This document shows, in pieces, positions 10,813 through 22,076 of a stretch of 64,000 bases of DNA (position 1 is its first letter; every line of letters starts with the position of its first letter). Source of the stretch: Azadirachta indica (taxonomy: Eukaryota; Streptophyta; Magnoliopsida; Sapindales; Meliaceae); NCBI GenBank assembly GCA_022749755.1, contig CM040443.1, forward strand, positions 6,859,191 to 6,923,190, read 5' to 3'. The notes beneath the pieces are model-generated. The model did not search any database. It was given only the letters and a program-made list of their open reading frames with translations, and had not been told where the DNA came from. Made by a program: the position numbers and the translations under genes.

Positions 10813-11469
10813 TATCAAATTAACTAAGACTGATTTTAGAAATGTCTAAGTTATCATATCAATCAACCCACAAAACAACACATGCATGCTTATTTTGATG
10901 GCAATAATTTTTTGGGAGCGTGGCTGCATTAACTACAGAGTGCAAAAAATAATTAAATCTTTTCTTTCTGGAATCACCAATTTTTTTCTTTTTTTTGGGA
11001 ATTTATTTACTACACATAATTCATGAAAAATATTAGATTATATTACATTCATCGAAATTGCAAATATCAACTAATCATAAGCATCTTAATTCTATTCACA
11101 GGAGTAGCAATTCTTGAAAATTTCTTATATTTTGCATCGATCATGATCATCTGCTTAGTGCTCTCTATATAAAAGTCAATGAACTGGCTGATCAACAAGG
11201 TAAAGAAAAGACCCGATAAGAAAATATTGTTAAGAAAATAAAATAATGTGAGCGTAGAGATCCAAATTCCAGACGCAGACGTTATTATCTCCAAGCGTTC
11301 AAGGGTATTTAAGGAATTTTAACACTTACGGATTACACTATTTCCCAAACATAAAAAATAAAAGGGGTGGACCCTCCCCTCGTCATATTCATCTACTGCC
11401 TACTGTTCTGCGTCCTAAAAATCAAACCTTTTTCTGTCTTCCCGGGAATTACCCTAGAAAATCTGCAAT
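10813..11469. other. Intergenic, upstream of Clot gene
   Basis: The sequence is AT-rich and shows no recognised gene. The last 130 bases are relatively pyrimidine-rich and presumably include the Clot promoter and 5' leader; a CCCTAGAAAA telo-box-like fragment lies at about 11451-11460. Confidence 0.45.
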
Positions 11470-12834
11470 ATGCCGCTCAAATTATCAGATGCAACAGTAT
11501 CAAGCTTCGACAATGTCTTTGAAAAGTTCAGATCAGAAGCACCAAAGCACAAGGCCAATTTCATTCTCTTCTTGGCCGACAGACATCCCTCTACTTCTCT
11601 CAGCTGGTGCCCTGGTTTGTTTCCATCTGGCTATTTAATTATGTTCTTATGCATGTATTATTTATATTACATTTAATCAATTTACACATACCCACTATAG
11701 ATTGTTGTGAATTTTTCATTTTCTGCAATTCTTTTTATGTTAAGAGGGTGTTGGCTGACAATTTTTTATTCATAATTTTGTGTTTTTAGTTTTTTGCAAT
11801 TATATGTGACACTAAGAGTTATTAATGTACTGAATTTCACTTTTATAAATTGGAACTTGTGTGAATATTTGATCTGTAAATTATGCTGGTTTTTGGTGAA
11901 TTTTACAGGTATTAAGAGATTTAATCTGAACTATGTTAATGTATCTCAAATACATTCACAATGAAGATACACCAAACGCAAAAATAAAAATAAAAATTCA
12001 ATCTTCCGAATTGTGATCAAGAATCTTGTATTTAAGCTTTTTAAGTATTTCTAAGTTTTGAATCAATAGTTTTTATAGATCTGCTTGTGCACATGAAGAA
12101 TAAGAGAATTCACTAATAGCTGTGTTAGAAGAGGTGCGACACAGAGGCTGAAATTATATCTGATTGGATTTGGAAATGGTGAACGTGAATTTTCTTTCCT
12201 TTTTTTTTTTTTTGTGGTCCTTTTATTTGTTCTCAATGCATTCATGGAACAAATTTTCTCAGAGATCTCGTTTATTCATTGCACAAGTAATTTGGTGAGT
12301 AGCAGCTGAAACACCAATGTCTATGATTTTTCTGTTACCATTGAATTTACATGACTGTAATATTGTATGAGAGTAATCAACAGGAAGTAAGTATCATTGT
12401 TTGATTTAGCAAGAGTTTATCATGATCTATTCTCTCCTCTATAAGATATTGCTGTTGCAAGATGCCATTTGATCGTGGAAACATGCAAATTAAAACCATT
12501 TGCTGTAGAGTAATATAATTTCCCATTTCAACTAGCAGCAATAAACTTGTGTGTTTTCTTTTGTCCCTGAATTATTTTAGATTGTGTGAGAGCCGAACCT
12601 GTAATATACAGAACTCTTGAAGCACCAGCAGATGATATTGCGCTCCTGCAAGCATATGTTGGAGATAGATCAACATGGAGGAATGCTCAGCACCCATGGA
12701 GGGTTGACTCAAGGTTCAAACTCGCAGGAGTTCCAACATTGATTCGCTGGGAGAACGACACAATAGAGGGTCGCCTTGAAGATCATGAAGCCCATCTTGA
12801 GAACAAAATCAAAGCCCTACTTTCAACCAATTAA
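11470..12834 (+). CDS. Thioredoxin-like protein Clot (TXNDC17/DUF953 family)
   Basis: A two-exon gene (11470-11614 and 12581-12834) coding for 132 residues, the usual size of plant Clot proteins, which are cytosolic thioredoxin-fold oxidoreductases related to human TRP14/TXNDC17. The join at the GT-AG intron completes an Asp codon and creates the diagnostic active-site motif WCPDC (residues about 46-50). The C-terminal half contains GVPTLIRWEN, the cis-Pro region of the fold. The intron is about 970 bp. The substrate is not evident; family members reduce small disulfides and target proteins, with redox properties differing from classical thioredoxin. The start is the only ATG giving a complete fold. 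No targeting peptide is present. Confidence 0.93.
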
Positions 12835-13563
12835 GTTTTATAGTTTGCTGCATGTAAGATGCAAGAAACCTGTATGCTTTAAGTCTCTCTTGACATTTTG
12901 CCAGTTTGATATGCATCTTTCTGAAGCTGGCTAATGATGTTGAACTTTAGTAGCCAATGCAATACAGTGTCTACTGATATGACATTGTGTTTTGAGATAT
13001 AAATTAATGCATGCCTAATGAAGATCTACAGGATTAAAGAATTAATTTATGACTTCCAAATTATAGTTATGAAATGAAATCTTTTAAGGTCAAATATAGG
13101 TAGCAATCTCTTTAAAAATTAGTATTTAAATGCAGAAGAAGAACCAAAGAACACTTATAATTACAATAATTTAGTTCCATATCGTTGATTACATTAAACT
13201 AGCATAACCTTTAGCAGCCTAACAATGTAGGACTATGGATTTTTTACAGAAAGCTACAAAAGAAAAATTTTCTACCATCTTGAAAACTTAACTTTGCCCC
13301 TACCAACAAACTGAACTATCTGTATTTTCTTCGCTCTCTTCCACTCGGCAACTCAACTGCATTTCATCAAATAGGAAAACCAAGCTTAGTGCAAGCAATT
13401 ATCAGAGAACTGGCTTTGATATAATAGCAGACCAAATAGAATTGCAAAAAATTGTTTACCCCAAAAATATTATTTAGTAAAACATTGAGCTTTGAAAAGT
13501 AGATGGTACCTACCTATATACAAATGAAGGCCACCAAGCTCATTGGATTACTTCCACGTAACC
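12835..13563. other. Convergent intergenic between Clot and SYN3
   Basis: It holds the 3' flanks of the two tail-to-tail genes. No additional coding sequence or RNA gene was recognised. Confidence 0.5.
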
Positions 13564-16500
13564 TCATATATCGGCTTTTGACAGCATAGGATTCAACTTC
13601 AAAGCAATATCTCCATAGGATTGTTCTTGTTGAACATCAATGAGTCCATAACTCTTCAAAACCTGTAATTGACCAGGAAAATTACACATTTTCAACAATA
13701 TTCTTCCATAAAATCATCTGAAAAAATTTTGCAGTTAAACAGAGCACTTAAAATACTTACTAACGTCTCAAAGAACATTCGAGCACATAATTTTTTTGTT
13801 TTTCCTTCTAAGATTTTCTTCAAACTGAGCTGGTAAGATAGGCCTTCAGAGATTGGGGTAATAGGGGATTGTCTTCTAAAATATTGTGCCACAGCCCTGC
13901 ATAACAATAGGATTAAATAACTTTATATGTCACTAAACGTAATAATCCATTAAAATCAAAGTTTCTTATATTTAAAAGGAATAAACGGCATTACCTCGTT
14001 CGTACAGACAATGACCCAACTCCACTTGCTTGGGATCCTGCTATGAACAAAAATTTCATGAATTTAGCATGTATAAAATATGAATATCAAATAACTTCAT
14101 TCATTATCTTTTAGACATCATTGAAGAAACCAAAGATAGTGGTTCACTCAAATTCTATGGAATAATGAAAACAAAACTAAAATATCGGCTTGGCTTACCT
14201 GTTGGCGTATTGTTATCTGCTTCCAGAAAAGAAAGATCCTACAGCATTACAGTTAACAGAATCAGAAGTGCAGTTAATTTTGACTGTTTAGCTAGTTTAG
14301 CAGCAGTGGAATGAGATGATGCAGGGAAGAACCTCAACATCAGAGTTCTATGCCTCACATGTCACAAGTAAAAGAAGTTCAATAAAAAGAAATGATCGAA
14401 CAAACACACTTACTTCTGCTTCTGCAGAATTTATCAGCTCAGGAATATTCGATAGCCCAGTGGACTGAAGATGTAGCGGCTCCTCCGAAAGTGTCCTTGG
14501 TGTTTCAAGCTCCAATCCACGAGATCCAGTTGATGCTGCAACATCAGGTGTGGGTAGTGCAGCAGACCCAAAAGCAGTTCCTAAACTACTAGCTGAGAAA
14601 GAAGTTGGGTCATCTCTCCTAAAAGAAGAATGCACATCTCTAGCTGGAGAATGCATAAATTCAGGCAAATTATCATTCCCAATATTGGTTTCATCATGTC
14701 TAAGTTGTTCTATTTCCATATCAGTGTGAGGCCCTGGAACATGAGATTCTGCAACCCTAGGCTCTTGGATAGGTCCACTCATAGGCCCTGGAATAGTTTC
14801 AGTTGCATGAGTAGGGGACTGGACAGCGCTGGGCTTCGGGATTATTTCAGTTGCATGAGTAGGGGACTGGACCGCACTGGGCTCTGGGATTATTTCAGTT
14901 GCATGAGTAGGAGACTGGACAGTGCTAGTAGCTGGGATAGCTTCGTTCTCGCGGGCAAGAAAATTTGCAATCACAGGCTGTGCAGCAGGTTGTTCTGTTG
15001 CCAAATGGGGTTTGGTTGAGATGTAGTCCTTTTTGAAAATATTATAGATGCTTTCACACAATCCTGCAGATGGGCAGAACAATTTTTTCTGTAAAACCAT
15101 TTCTTAACCCGGAAGCAAGCAGAAATAAAATAATTGCAAAAGGAAAGACTTACTTACCACTTACTAAAGACTCATGAAAAACTTGCTCCTTTCTTACCCT
15201 GTTGTTGAACTTCCACACCCCCAAAGAAGAGCTCGGCATATGTCTCTTCTTCCGTAATAGATCACTAGAGTCTTCAAGTGCCTTCTTCATAAACCTGTCC
15301 ACATCCTTTCACGACTAAGTGGTACAAGAAGTAAAGGATCAATACAAATTATACAATAATGTCAACATGATTTATGTGGTCAATCTTACTTATTAGGCAG
15401 CACTATGGACTTATCAAAAAGATTCCTCTTCTGTCCTCTTCGCTTTTGCTGTGGTAAGGGAGGAGTTGATCGGATTGCCAGTGCAGGAGACAAGTAGCCT
15501 GAAAATAAGAGGCATCATTATAAGGCATCAAGATGAGGCCTGGTGAACCATACATTCCATGCATCCACGAAATGATTAGAAAAAATGCACCTACCTAAGG
15601 AAATGCGTGTATCAAAAACCTCTGGAGCCTCTTGTGGAAAAGCAGAAGCTGGTGGCTCTGAATGTTGCTGAAACTGTAAGGACTGCTCTCCAGAAGCTAA
15701 TAGATCCTCCAATGTAGGAGTATGAGTTTCCTTTTCACTGAAACACTGGTCTGAAGATCCAACCAGCTCAGTTCCATCATTTCCAAGATCTCGAAACAAT
15801 GAAGGTAGGCTTCCAGCACTAAAATTGTGGTCAGCATCACGCATAACTTCAATATCCGGAAAGTTCTGAGGAGAAGTGTCAACAGTAATCCTTGGACTGA
15901 AAACTTCTGTCTGATTGCTAGGACCAGGTTCTTGAATATCCAGAGTTCGCCCAAGTACTTCTGTCTGATTACTTGCACCAGGACCTTGTAACTCAGTCTG
16001 AGTAGGTAGTTCTCTCTGATTACTTGCATCAGGATCTTGGACATCCGCAGTCACATTAAGCTCTTCTGTCTGATTACTCGGACCAGGTTCAGGTTCAGGT
16101 TCAGGTTCAGGTTCTTGAAAATCCATATCAGCATCAAATGGAGGTCCACGAAGAATGCTGCAATTATCAGAACCACATTTGTCAAACTAGTTCCAAAACT
16201 GGGAATATAAACAAATTAATACGATCCACAGTAGAACTTCCGAATTAACTTGAGACATACTCCTCCAATTGTCTGCCCCCTGAATCAGGAACCTCTTCCG
16301 TATGTGTCGAATCCATCATAATATCCTAGATGCCGAAACAAGTTGCCATCAGTCATGATGCAATTCCAATACCACAAATTCAAACAATAAATACATAAAG
16401 ATAGTGCAGCTTGCTGTGTCAGACAAGGAGAAAACATTTAACCTCATCAAATGTTATGGCTACATAGATATCTCTCCCAGCAGGAATTTGATCTGAAGAT

Positions 16501-17823
16501 TAGCAAAATATGCATGTTAAATGCTTGCGTATCATCCAAAACAGAAATAAGTAAATAAAAAAATTAAATATAATATAAGAAAATATAAATAAAATAAAAA
16601 GAATAAATGACCTGTAAGCGTGATATCCTCTTGACTACCACGATGATTATCATACCCATCATCAAGAATATGATCATCAAGATCCAAGGCATCAAGATCA
16701 AACTTTTGAGGCAAAGTAACAGTATGAACAGGTGCATGTGTTGCATCCTCAGGCAAATTAACAGTAACAGTAGAAAATGCTCTTCTTAAACCAAATAAAA
16801 TAACATTACAATCATGAAAAAGATAGTCAACTTTCTTTGAGTATATCCGAACCACGCCTAACAGAAGATGCCCTGACATTCTCAATGCAATTGGGACTTC
16901 AGGAAACATTATGCGATCTGAAATATACAAATTATTACTAATAATCAGAAACATCACTAAAACATTCCCATTTTTAACACATTATTTCTTCCAATCTGAA
17001 CAAAATTGCTCCTTTTTTTTGGTAAATTTCATAGTGAAGTAAAATTAATCATCAAGACACAAAAAGTAAATAATTAGACGAAATAAACACTAACATACAC
17101 ACAATTAATTAAAAAAAAAAGTCAGAACAGACCAACAGTGGACAGAAACATAATGAAGTCTGAAAAATAAAAATTATAACTAATAGTCGTAAACATCACA
17201 ATAAAAAATTCCCATTACAATAGCAATGATAAAAAAAAAAAAAGCTGGCTCCATAAATTTCACAAAGCAGTAAAATTACTCATCAAAAAACAAAATTTGA
17301 ACAACAAAATGAAATGAAATACAAAAAAGATAAAATTAATCCAAAGAATCAGCAAGAACAGACTGATAGTTAACAGAAAATTACTCTTTATCTTTACCTG
17401 TTTTATCCTTTTTCCGTAAATTTCATAACGCGGTAAAATTAATCATCAAGATAAAAATTTAAACAATCAGACGTACTAAAATATGGAAACAATTACTAGA
17501 AAGACTTCGCTATAATCAGCAAGAATAAACAGACAGTGGACGGACCATTATTCCTTTTTTGTTCCCGTAAAATTTCATAGTGCTGTAAAATGAATCATCC
17601 AGAAACAAAATTTAAACAAGTACAGAAACAGAAAAAAACACACGCAGGAAGATAGACACAGTCAATTAAAGAATCCGAGAGAATCAGCAGAAAACGGACC
17701 GACAGTGGATGGAATATTGGTGGAAGTGTAGTGACACTTCTTGAGGCGGTGCTGGAGGTGAGCGGCGCACCAAACCGTACCCAGCGGGCCCTTTCGAGCC
17801 AGAAACGTCTGCGAATAGAACAT
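13564..17823 (-). CDS. SYN3: Sister chromatid cohesion 1 protein 3-like (RAD21/SCC1 kleisin)
   Basis: Alpha-kleisin subunit of cohesin, closing the SMC1-SMC3 ring and cleaved by separase. Twelve minus-strand exons join in frame to 773 residues: 17700-17823, 16612-16917, 16443-16492, 16261-16325, 15595-16157, 15390-15498, 15158-15294, 14414-15063, 14199-14238, 13995-14037, 13761-13896 and 13564-13662. Exon 1 and 2 give the Rad21/Rec8 N-terminal domain (start MFYSQTFLARKGPLGTVW, then IMFPEVPIALRMSGHLLLG), which contacts SMC3. The last exons give the winged-helix C-terminal domain (LCARMFFETL, then YGDIALKL), which contacts SMC1. The middle is acidic and low in complexity, with internal repeats. 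The pattern of both ends fits Arabidopsis SYN3 better than the meiotic SYN1. The protein is about 80 residues longer than I recall for the Arabidopsis one, mainly through the repeats. Confidence 0.92.
14801..14944 (-). repeat. 48-bp coding minisatellite in SYN3
   Basis: Three tandem 48-bp units encode 16-residue repeats of the type AVQSPTHATEIIPEPS in the disordered middle of the kleisin. Unit starts fall at 14801, 14849 and 14897, exactly in frame. The differences are a few substitutions. Confidence 0.85.
15900..16116 (-). repeat. SNQTE-type coding repeats and EP tract in SYN3
   Basis: Four imperfect units encode a core P-x-x-SNQ(T/R)E spaced by 15-20 residues. Next to them, at 16081-16116, a CAGGTT hexamer tract encodes alternating Glu-Pro. 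All lie in the linker between the kleisin domains and keep the frame. Confidence 0.75.
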
Positions 17824-17961
17824 CCCTCCCTTTTCTCCTCTTCGCTTCAGTTACTCCACTGTTCGTATTCTAGCGAAAAACAAGAGAGTAAAGATATCGG
17901 GATTTAGGGTTAACAATGATAATTCTGGAACTGGAGCTTTAAATTTAATGTCACAGTTGGC

Positions 17962-17969
17962 GCGCGAAA
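17962..17969 (-). promoter_or_regulatory. Putative E2F-binding site upstream of SYN3
   Basis: TTTCGCGC on the minus strand (GCGCGAAA on plus) matches the E2F consensus TTTSSCGC/TTTSGCGC and lies about 140 bases upstream of the SYN3 start codon, within a locally GC-rich segment that also contains GGCGCC. S-phase genes, including cohesin genes, are commonly E2F-controlled in plants, so regulation at G1/S is a reasonable inference. Confidence 0.55.
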
Positions 17970-18862
17970 GCCAACTAAAGGCGCCAACAGAGAGCAAATA
18001 TATTTTGCCTCTACTTTTGGTTAGTTAAAAGCCACTGATTTTGCAATTATTTGCGATTACGCCACTCCAGAGAGTCAAAAGAGTTGGCTCAATATTATGG
18101 CCCTTATGGGAGGATATTGCATAATTTAGATCGTTAATGTTGGCAATCTTTTAAGAAGAGATTCTCCTTTGTACTTCCTACTTTGTAGGAGTAAAAGCTA
18201 TAAATTACTGTAATCAAGTCAGTTTATTAATCTTCTTTAACCGCAGAATTTTGGGTAAATTTACAATATAACCAGGGTAACATTACATCATAATCCATTT
18301 GATTTTTTTGTTTTTTTGGTTTGCCTCTACTCCTAAAGAAAATAAATTTGAGATGAATACCGTTACTCTACCTTCAAGACCGAAGAATCATTCTCTACGT
18401 TGCCCTTCCTTGCATTTGTAAATAGTTTGAAAATTGTCATAAACAAATAATTTCATTGGAAAAATTATTAATTTGATAGATATCCAATTATAAAAAAAAA
18501 AAATTATAATCAATTAATTACTCAACAGTCATTATGAACTAGAATCTAGACTGTAAAATAAGAGATAAAAAGAAAAAAGGTCACAAGTTCGATTTTCACT
18601 AAAGCTATTGAGTAGCATTAGAAATTCACAACATAAGGTGCATGGACAGGGGTTGAGAGCTGTTCACAAGATCAACCAAATGAAGCCTAAAAGCAAAGCA
18701 TGAATTTTTCACATCTTTTCATTGATAACCAATAAAATTCTACATCAGAACGATATAAAAGAGACAGTGCAATACTAATTCCGGTTGTTTTACATTTCAA
18801 ATACAATGAACACAACAAGTAGACCACTCTCCAAAATCCTACATATGCTGCCGCACATTATC
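17970..18862. other. Intergenic between SYN3 and PSRP2
   Basis: Remaining upstream sequence of SYN3 and the 3' flank of PSRP2. The sequence is AT-rich, without recognised genes; a poly-A run lies near 18493. Confidence 0.45.
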
Positions 18863-20769
18863 CTACGCCTTGTTTACACGAATTTTTTGCCCTTCTAGCA
18901 ACTGCATTGAGAAACAAGTGTCAAACAATGATCAAAAACAAATAAAGCAATTGCTCACAGTGATTACAGTTTGAATTTCCATGGAACTGTCAGCAAATCA
19001 GTTCAAATAAAAGTTCGTGTTTTATAAATCCAGTTTCCTACTTTGAGAAAGCAAGGGAAGCAACTACTTACAGAATTGTTAAAAGAAGAGATGGCAGCGT
19101 CAACATCCTCTTGCGAAGAGAATGAGACAAACCCATAACCACTTGATTTCGACGTCCCTGGAACCCGTGAAACCTTTGCACTAAGAACCTTTGCCTTCTC
19201 AGAAAAGAAGTTCTTGAGTGTTTCCGTGGTTACTGTCTTTGCAAGATTTCCCACGTAAACTTTGTGGGGACTGTCAACGAAGTTAGAATCCTCTATCTGG
19301 AGGAGGGACAAATCTATTTGCTGCAAAGGTTTCTCTGTGATGTTTACTTTGATCTCGCGTCCACCAATTTGCTGCAGCAAAAACAAGTAACAGAACCAAT
19401 CAATCTTTCACCATCAAATGATCTGAGTATTCTTCCAACTTCAATTAAAGTAGCATATCCTTAATACATACAGTGCCATTAAGTTTCTCAATTGCTGCAT
19501 TCGCATCCTCAACAGTTTTCATCGTAACAAAGGCAAATCGGCGACTCCTTCCTGAGTACTTATCATACATCACCTAGAAACAACAAAAGCCACAAAGATG
19601 ACTATCTCAGATTTTAGAATATACTCAAAAAAACCAAAATTACTTATCAAGTTGCAAGAAACACCCTTTTCTCATTCAACCGTTTGGGATTTACTGATAC
19701 AAAGTAATTTGGTGCTTAGCGTTCTCAACCAGCTAGACGGATATTGAGATGAACATCAACAATGACATCTAAAATTACATACAAGCAGAGGAATTGCTAT
19801 TAGGTGACTGGAAAAACATATTGACAGATTACTCGTGGATGACATACAGAGCAAATGACAACTACTAGGCTTGGGCAGAAAACCGCAAAGAATGGCCATG
19901 AAATATAAAGAATAGGAGGTTAACATGATCAAACTTCTTGTGCCATATTCATATATCTTTTTGCCTTTCCTCCAAATTTCTTACCTAATTCTAGAACAAA
20001 AGACATTGGATTTTCATATACATGATCACAACTCTATACACAAAAAAGAAAGGATTTTCATTGTTTTAAGACATCTTACTCACAAAATTTACACTAAAAT
20101 CGTCTATAGTACTTAAAAAGATAACACTACACGCTCCATATTCTATCATACCTTAAAAGTCGAAACAAATACAATAATCTCCTTCAATAATTCATAGAAA
20201 TCGATACTTTATACTTTGAGGTATGTCGACGCCGAAAAAGGTAAATCTGAAAATTTGTTAAATTATAAATTACTAAATAATCTAAACCAAAGAAAAAGAA
20301 AAAGTAAAAACCACAAGAAAATTACAAAAATGAAAACGAAACCAATCCCATATCACATCAATGCAACCCATTTCACATCCATGCAAGACAATTAGAAAAA
20401 ATAATCTTTTCAGGATCACAAGTATCAATCAAATAAAACCAAAAAAGAAAATAAAACTACCTCAGCTTTCTCAACAGCGCCGTGTTCTTGGAGAATCTTT
20501 GTTAGTTCCTCATTATTAATATTTCTAGGAAGGTTACCCACATAGAGTCTCCTGGCAGCCTCCGGAGATGTGTCAACAGAGGTTTCTTCAGCTACAGCAA
20601 AGAGTCTTGTTCTGGATTCTCTGACACTGGACTTGAGATTGAGTGAATAGCATGAAAATTTGGGAAAGTTTATTTGCAGAGTGGGTAGTTTCGATTGGAT
20701 TCTGAGGTGGGTTTTTGAAGAGAAGAGATTTTGTGGTGATATTATTACAGATGATGATATTGAAGCCAT
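18863..20769 (-). CDS. PSRP2: Plastid 30S ribosomal protein PSRP2 (two RRM domains)
   Basis: A nuclear-encoded plastid ribosome-associated RNA-binding protein (chloroplast ribonucleoprotein type; also called cS22). Four minus-strand exons, 20461-20769, 19472-19573, 19072-19371 and 18863-18901, join in frame to 249 residues. Residues 1 to about 65 are a Ser-rich transit peptide. RRM1 has RNP2 LYVGNLP and RNP1 RRFAFVTM (the latter on exon 2); RRM2 has VYVGNLA and SGYGFVSF. The protein ends in GQKIRVNKA. Lengths and the two-RRM order fit PSRP2, with members near 250 residues. The third intron leaves a 13-codon last exon. In Arabidopsis I recall PSRP2 (At3g52150) as the direct neighbour of FRIENDLY (At3g52140), which also lies in this window. 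Confidence 0.93.
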
Positions 20770-20906
20770 TGATTTTTGGTTTATCAGGGGTGAAGAAGAG
20801 AATGCAATAGAATGGAAGCAGGGGTTTTATCCCTTTATCCAGAGATGATGAGGAGGGCTTAGGCTGTTAGTCACCCGCAGGTAACAATAACTGAAATATA
20901 TCAAAA

Positions 20907-21000
20907 AAAAGGGATAATAACATTTAGATCCCCATATTTTATTTTTCTCATATACCTTATAATATATTCGTTTGTATCAAATAGGTCTCTCATCACATTC
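20907..21000. repeat. Dispersed repeat, copy A
   Basis: It starts GGATAATAACATTTAGATCCCCATA and continues to TTTGTATCAAATAGGTCTCT. A related sequence occurs at 52402-52482. Both lie in 5' flanks of genes. They look like ends of a small dispersed element, but I could not define inverted partners. Confidence 0.4.
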
Positions 21001-21643
21001 TTCTTAAAGCTACTGAAATACTAGTTAGTGCTAGGCAAAAAGTTAACAATGTTAATTTCAATAAAAACCATAAGATTTATTTAGTAATGCACAAACTATA
21101 TTGTCATTTTAAAAAATATAAAAAATTGGAGAACCCAATGTTATTACTTCTATGTCAATAATTAATTGATATAATAAATAATATTCATTAAATCCTCATT
21201 TATTGTATACCATTAATTCATGATATTGTTTGAGACAATTTGCAATACAAAAAATCCTTCGACAACTTAAAAAGAATGGACCAAGATGAACTTTAGCTTT
21301 ATACATTATACAGAATTATTTATGTAAGAATTTAATATTCATAATGTAATTCATTTTTAAGATTCTTCTTAAATTTGTGTAAAAGACATTAGCATGCAAC
21401 GTACGTGGGAAGTAACTCCTCCGAGTTTTGAATGCAATCTTCCTAATTTCCCTCTCTGTAATTTTTTCCCTCATTGTTTCCTTTTCTAAAACTTCCTTAT
21501 TTAGCTGTTCTCATATTTCCCATAGTTACTCTTTGTTTTTGGTTTATATGTTCAACTTCTAACAATCACTTAGAACTAGGTTTCTCTTTCTCTTGCTCTG
21601 CAGCAGCCTCCTCGTTTCCAAACACGCGCTTGCTTTCTCTGAG
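21001..21643. other. Divergent intergenic between PSRP2 and MCTP gene A
   Basis: AT-rich flank, then a pyrimidine-rich leader (about 21560-21643) that likely forms the first, non-coding exon of the MCTP gene. No other gene was recognised; the minus-strand open frame at 21566-21877 has no protein-like features. Confidence 0.45.
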
Positions 21644-22066
21644 GTAACCACCAACTTCTATTATTTTAATGTATTTTCCTTTGCTTTGTATGGTTTTCCG
21701 TATTTTTGGTATTTTAAGAACGTCCACTATGTCTATATATAATTTACTTGCACTGTTTTGTTGATCAGAAAATTCATTACAAACGATTAACTTGAAATTT
21801 CTAATGTGTATAATGTTCTCGTGATCTTCTTGACTATGTACATATTCTGTTTGGTATCGGAGAAAGTTTACCTTCATGTATCTTACGTCTTTCAGATTCC
21901 TGTAAATTTAAGATTTGTTTGGAATTTAGATGCTGTAGTTTTTGTCAGGTTTTAAGTTTTTGTTTCAGACTGGAGCGCTAATAACTTAGACAAAGTTGTC
22001 AGTTTGACAGATTCGTTTATAAAATTTTTAATTTGATTTAGGCAAAGTTTTCCTGCTCTTTCTCAG
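21644..22066 (+). other. Probable 5'-UTR intron of MCTP gene A
   Basis: A good donor (CTCTGAG then GTAACC) and acceptor (CTTTCTCAG then GATCTAAGC) bracket a T-rich stretch and end ten bases before the ATG at 22077. Leader introns just before the start codon are common in plant genes. This is inferred from splice signals only. Confidence 0.5.
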
Positions 22067-22076
22067 GATCTAAGCA

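Noticed and set aside
10465..10827. Plus-strand 120-residue repetitive open frame over the 70-bp array
   Set aside because: It is a by-product of the repeat period; the minus strand is equally open there and resembles a real gene segment.
14392..15019. Plus-strand frames opposite the SYN3 repeat exon, one with Cys-rich repeats
   Set aside because: The repeated CMSRGLD pattern is the antisense reading of the 48-bp SYN3 repeat.
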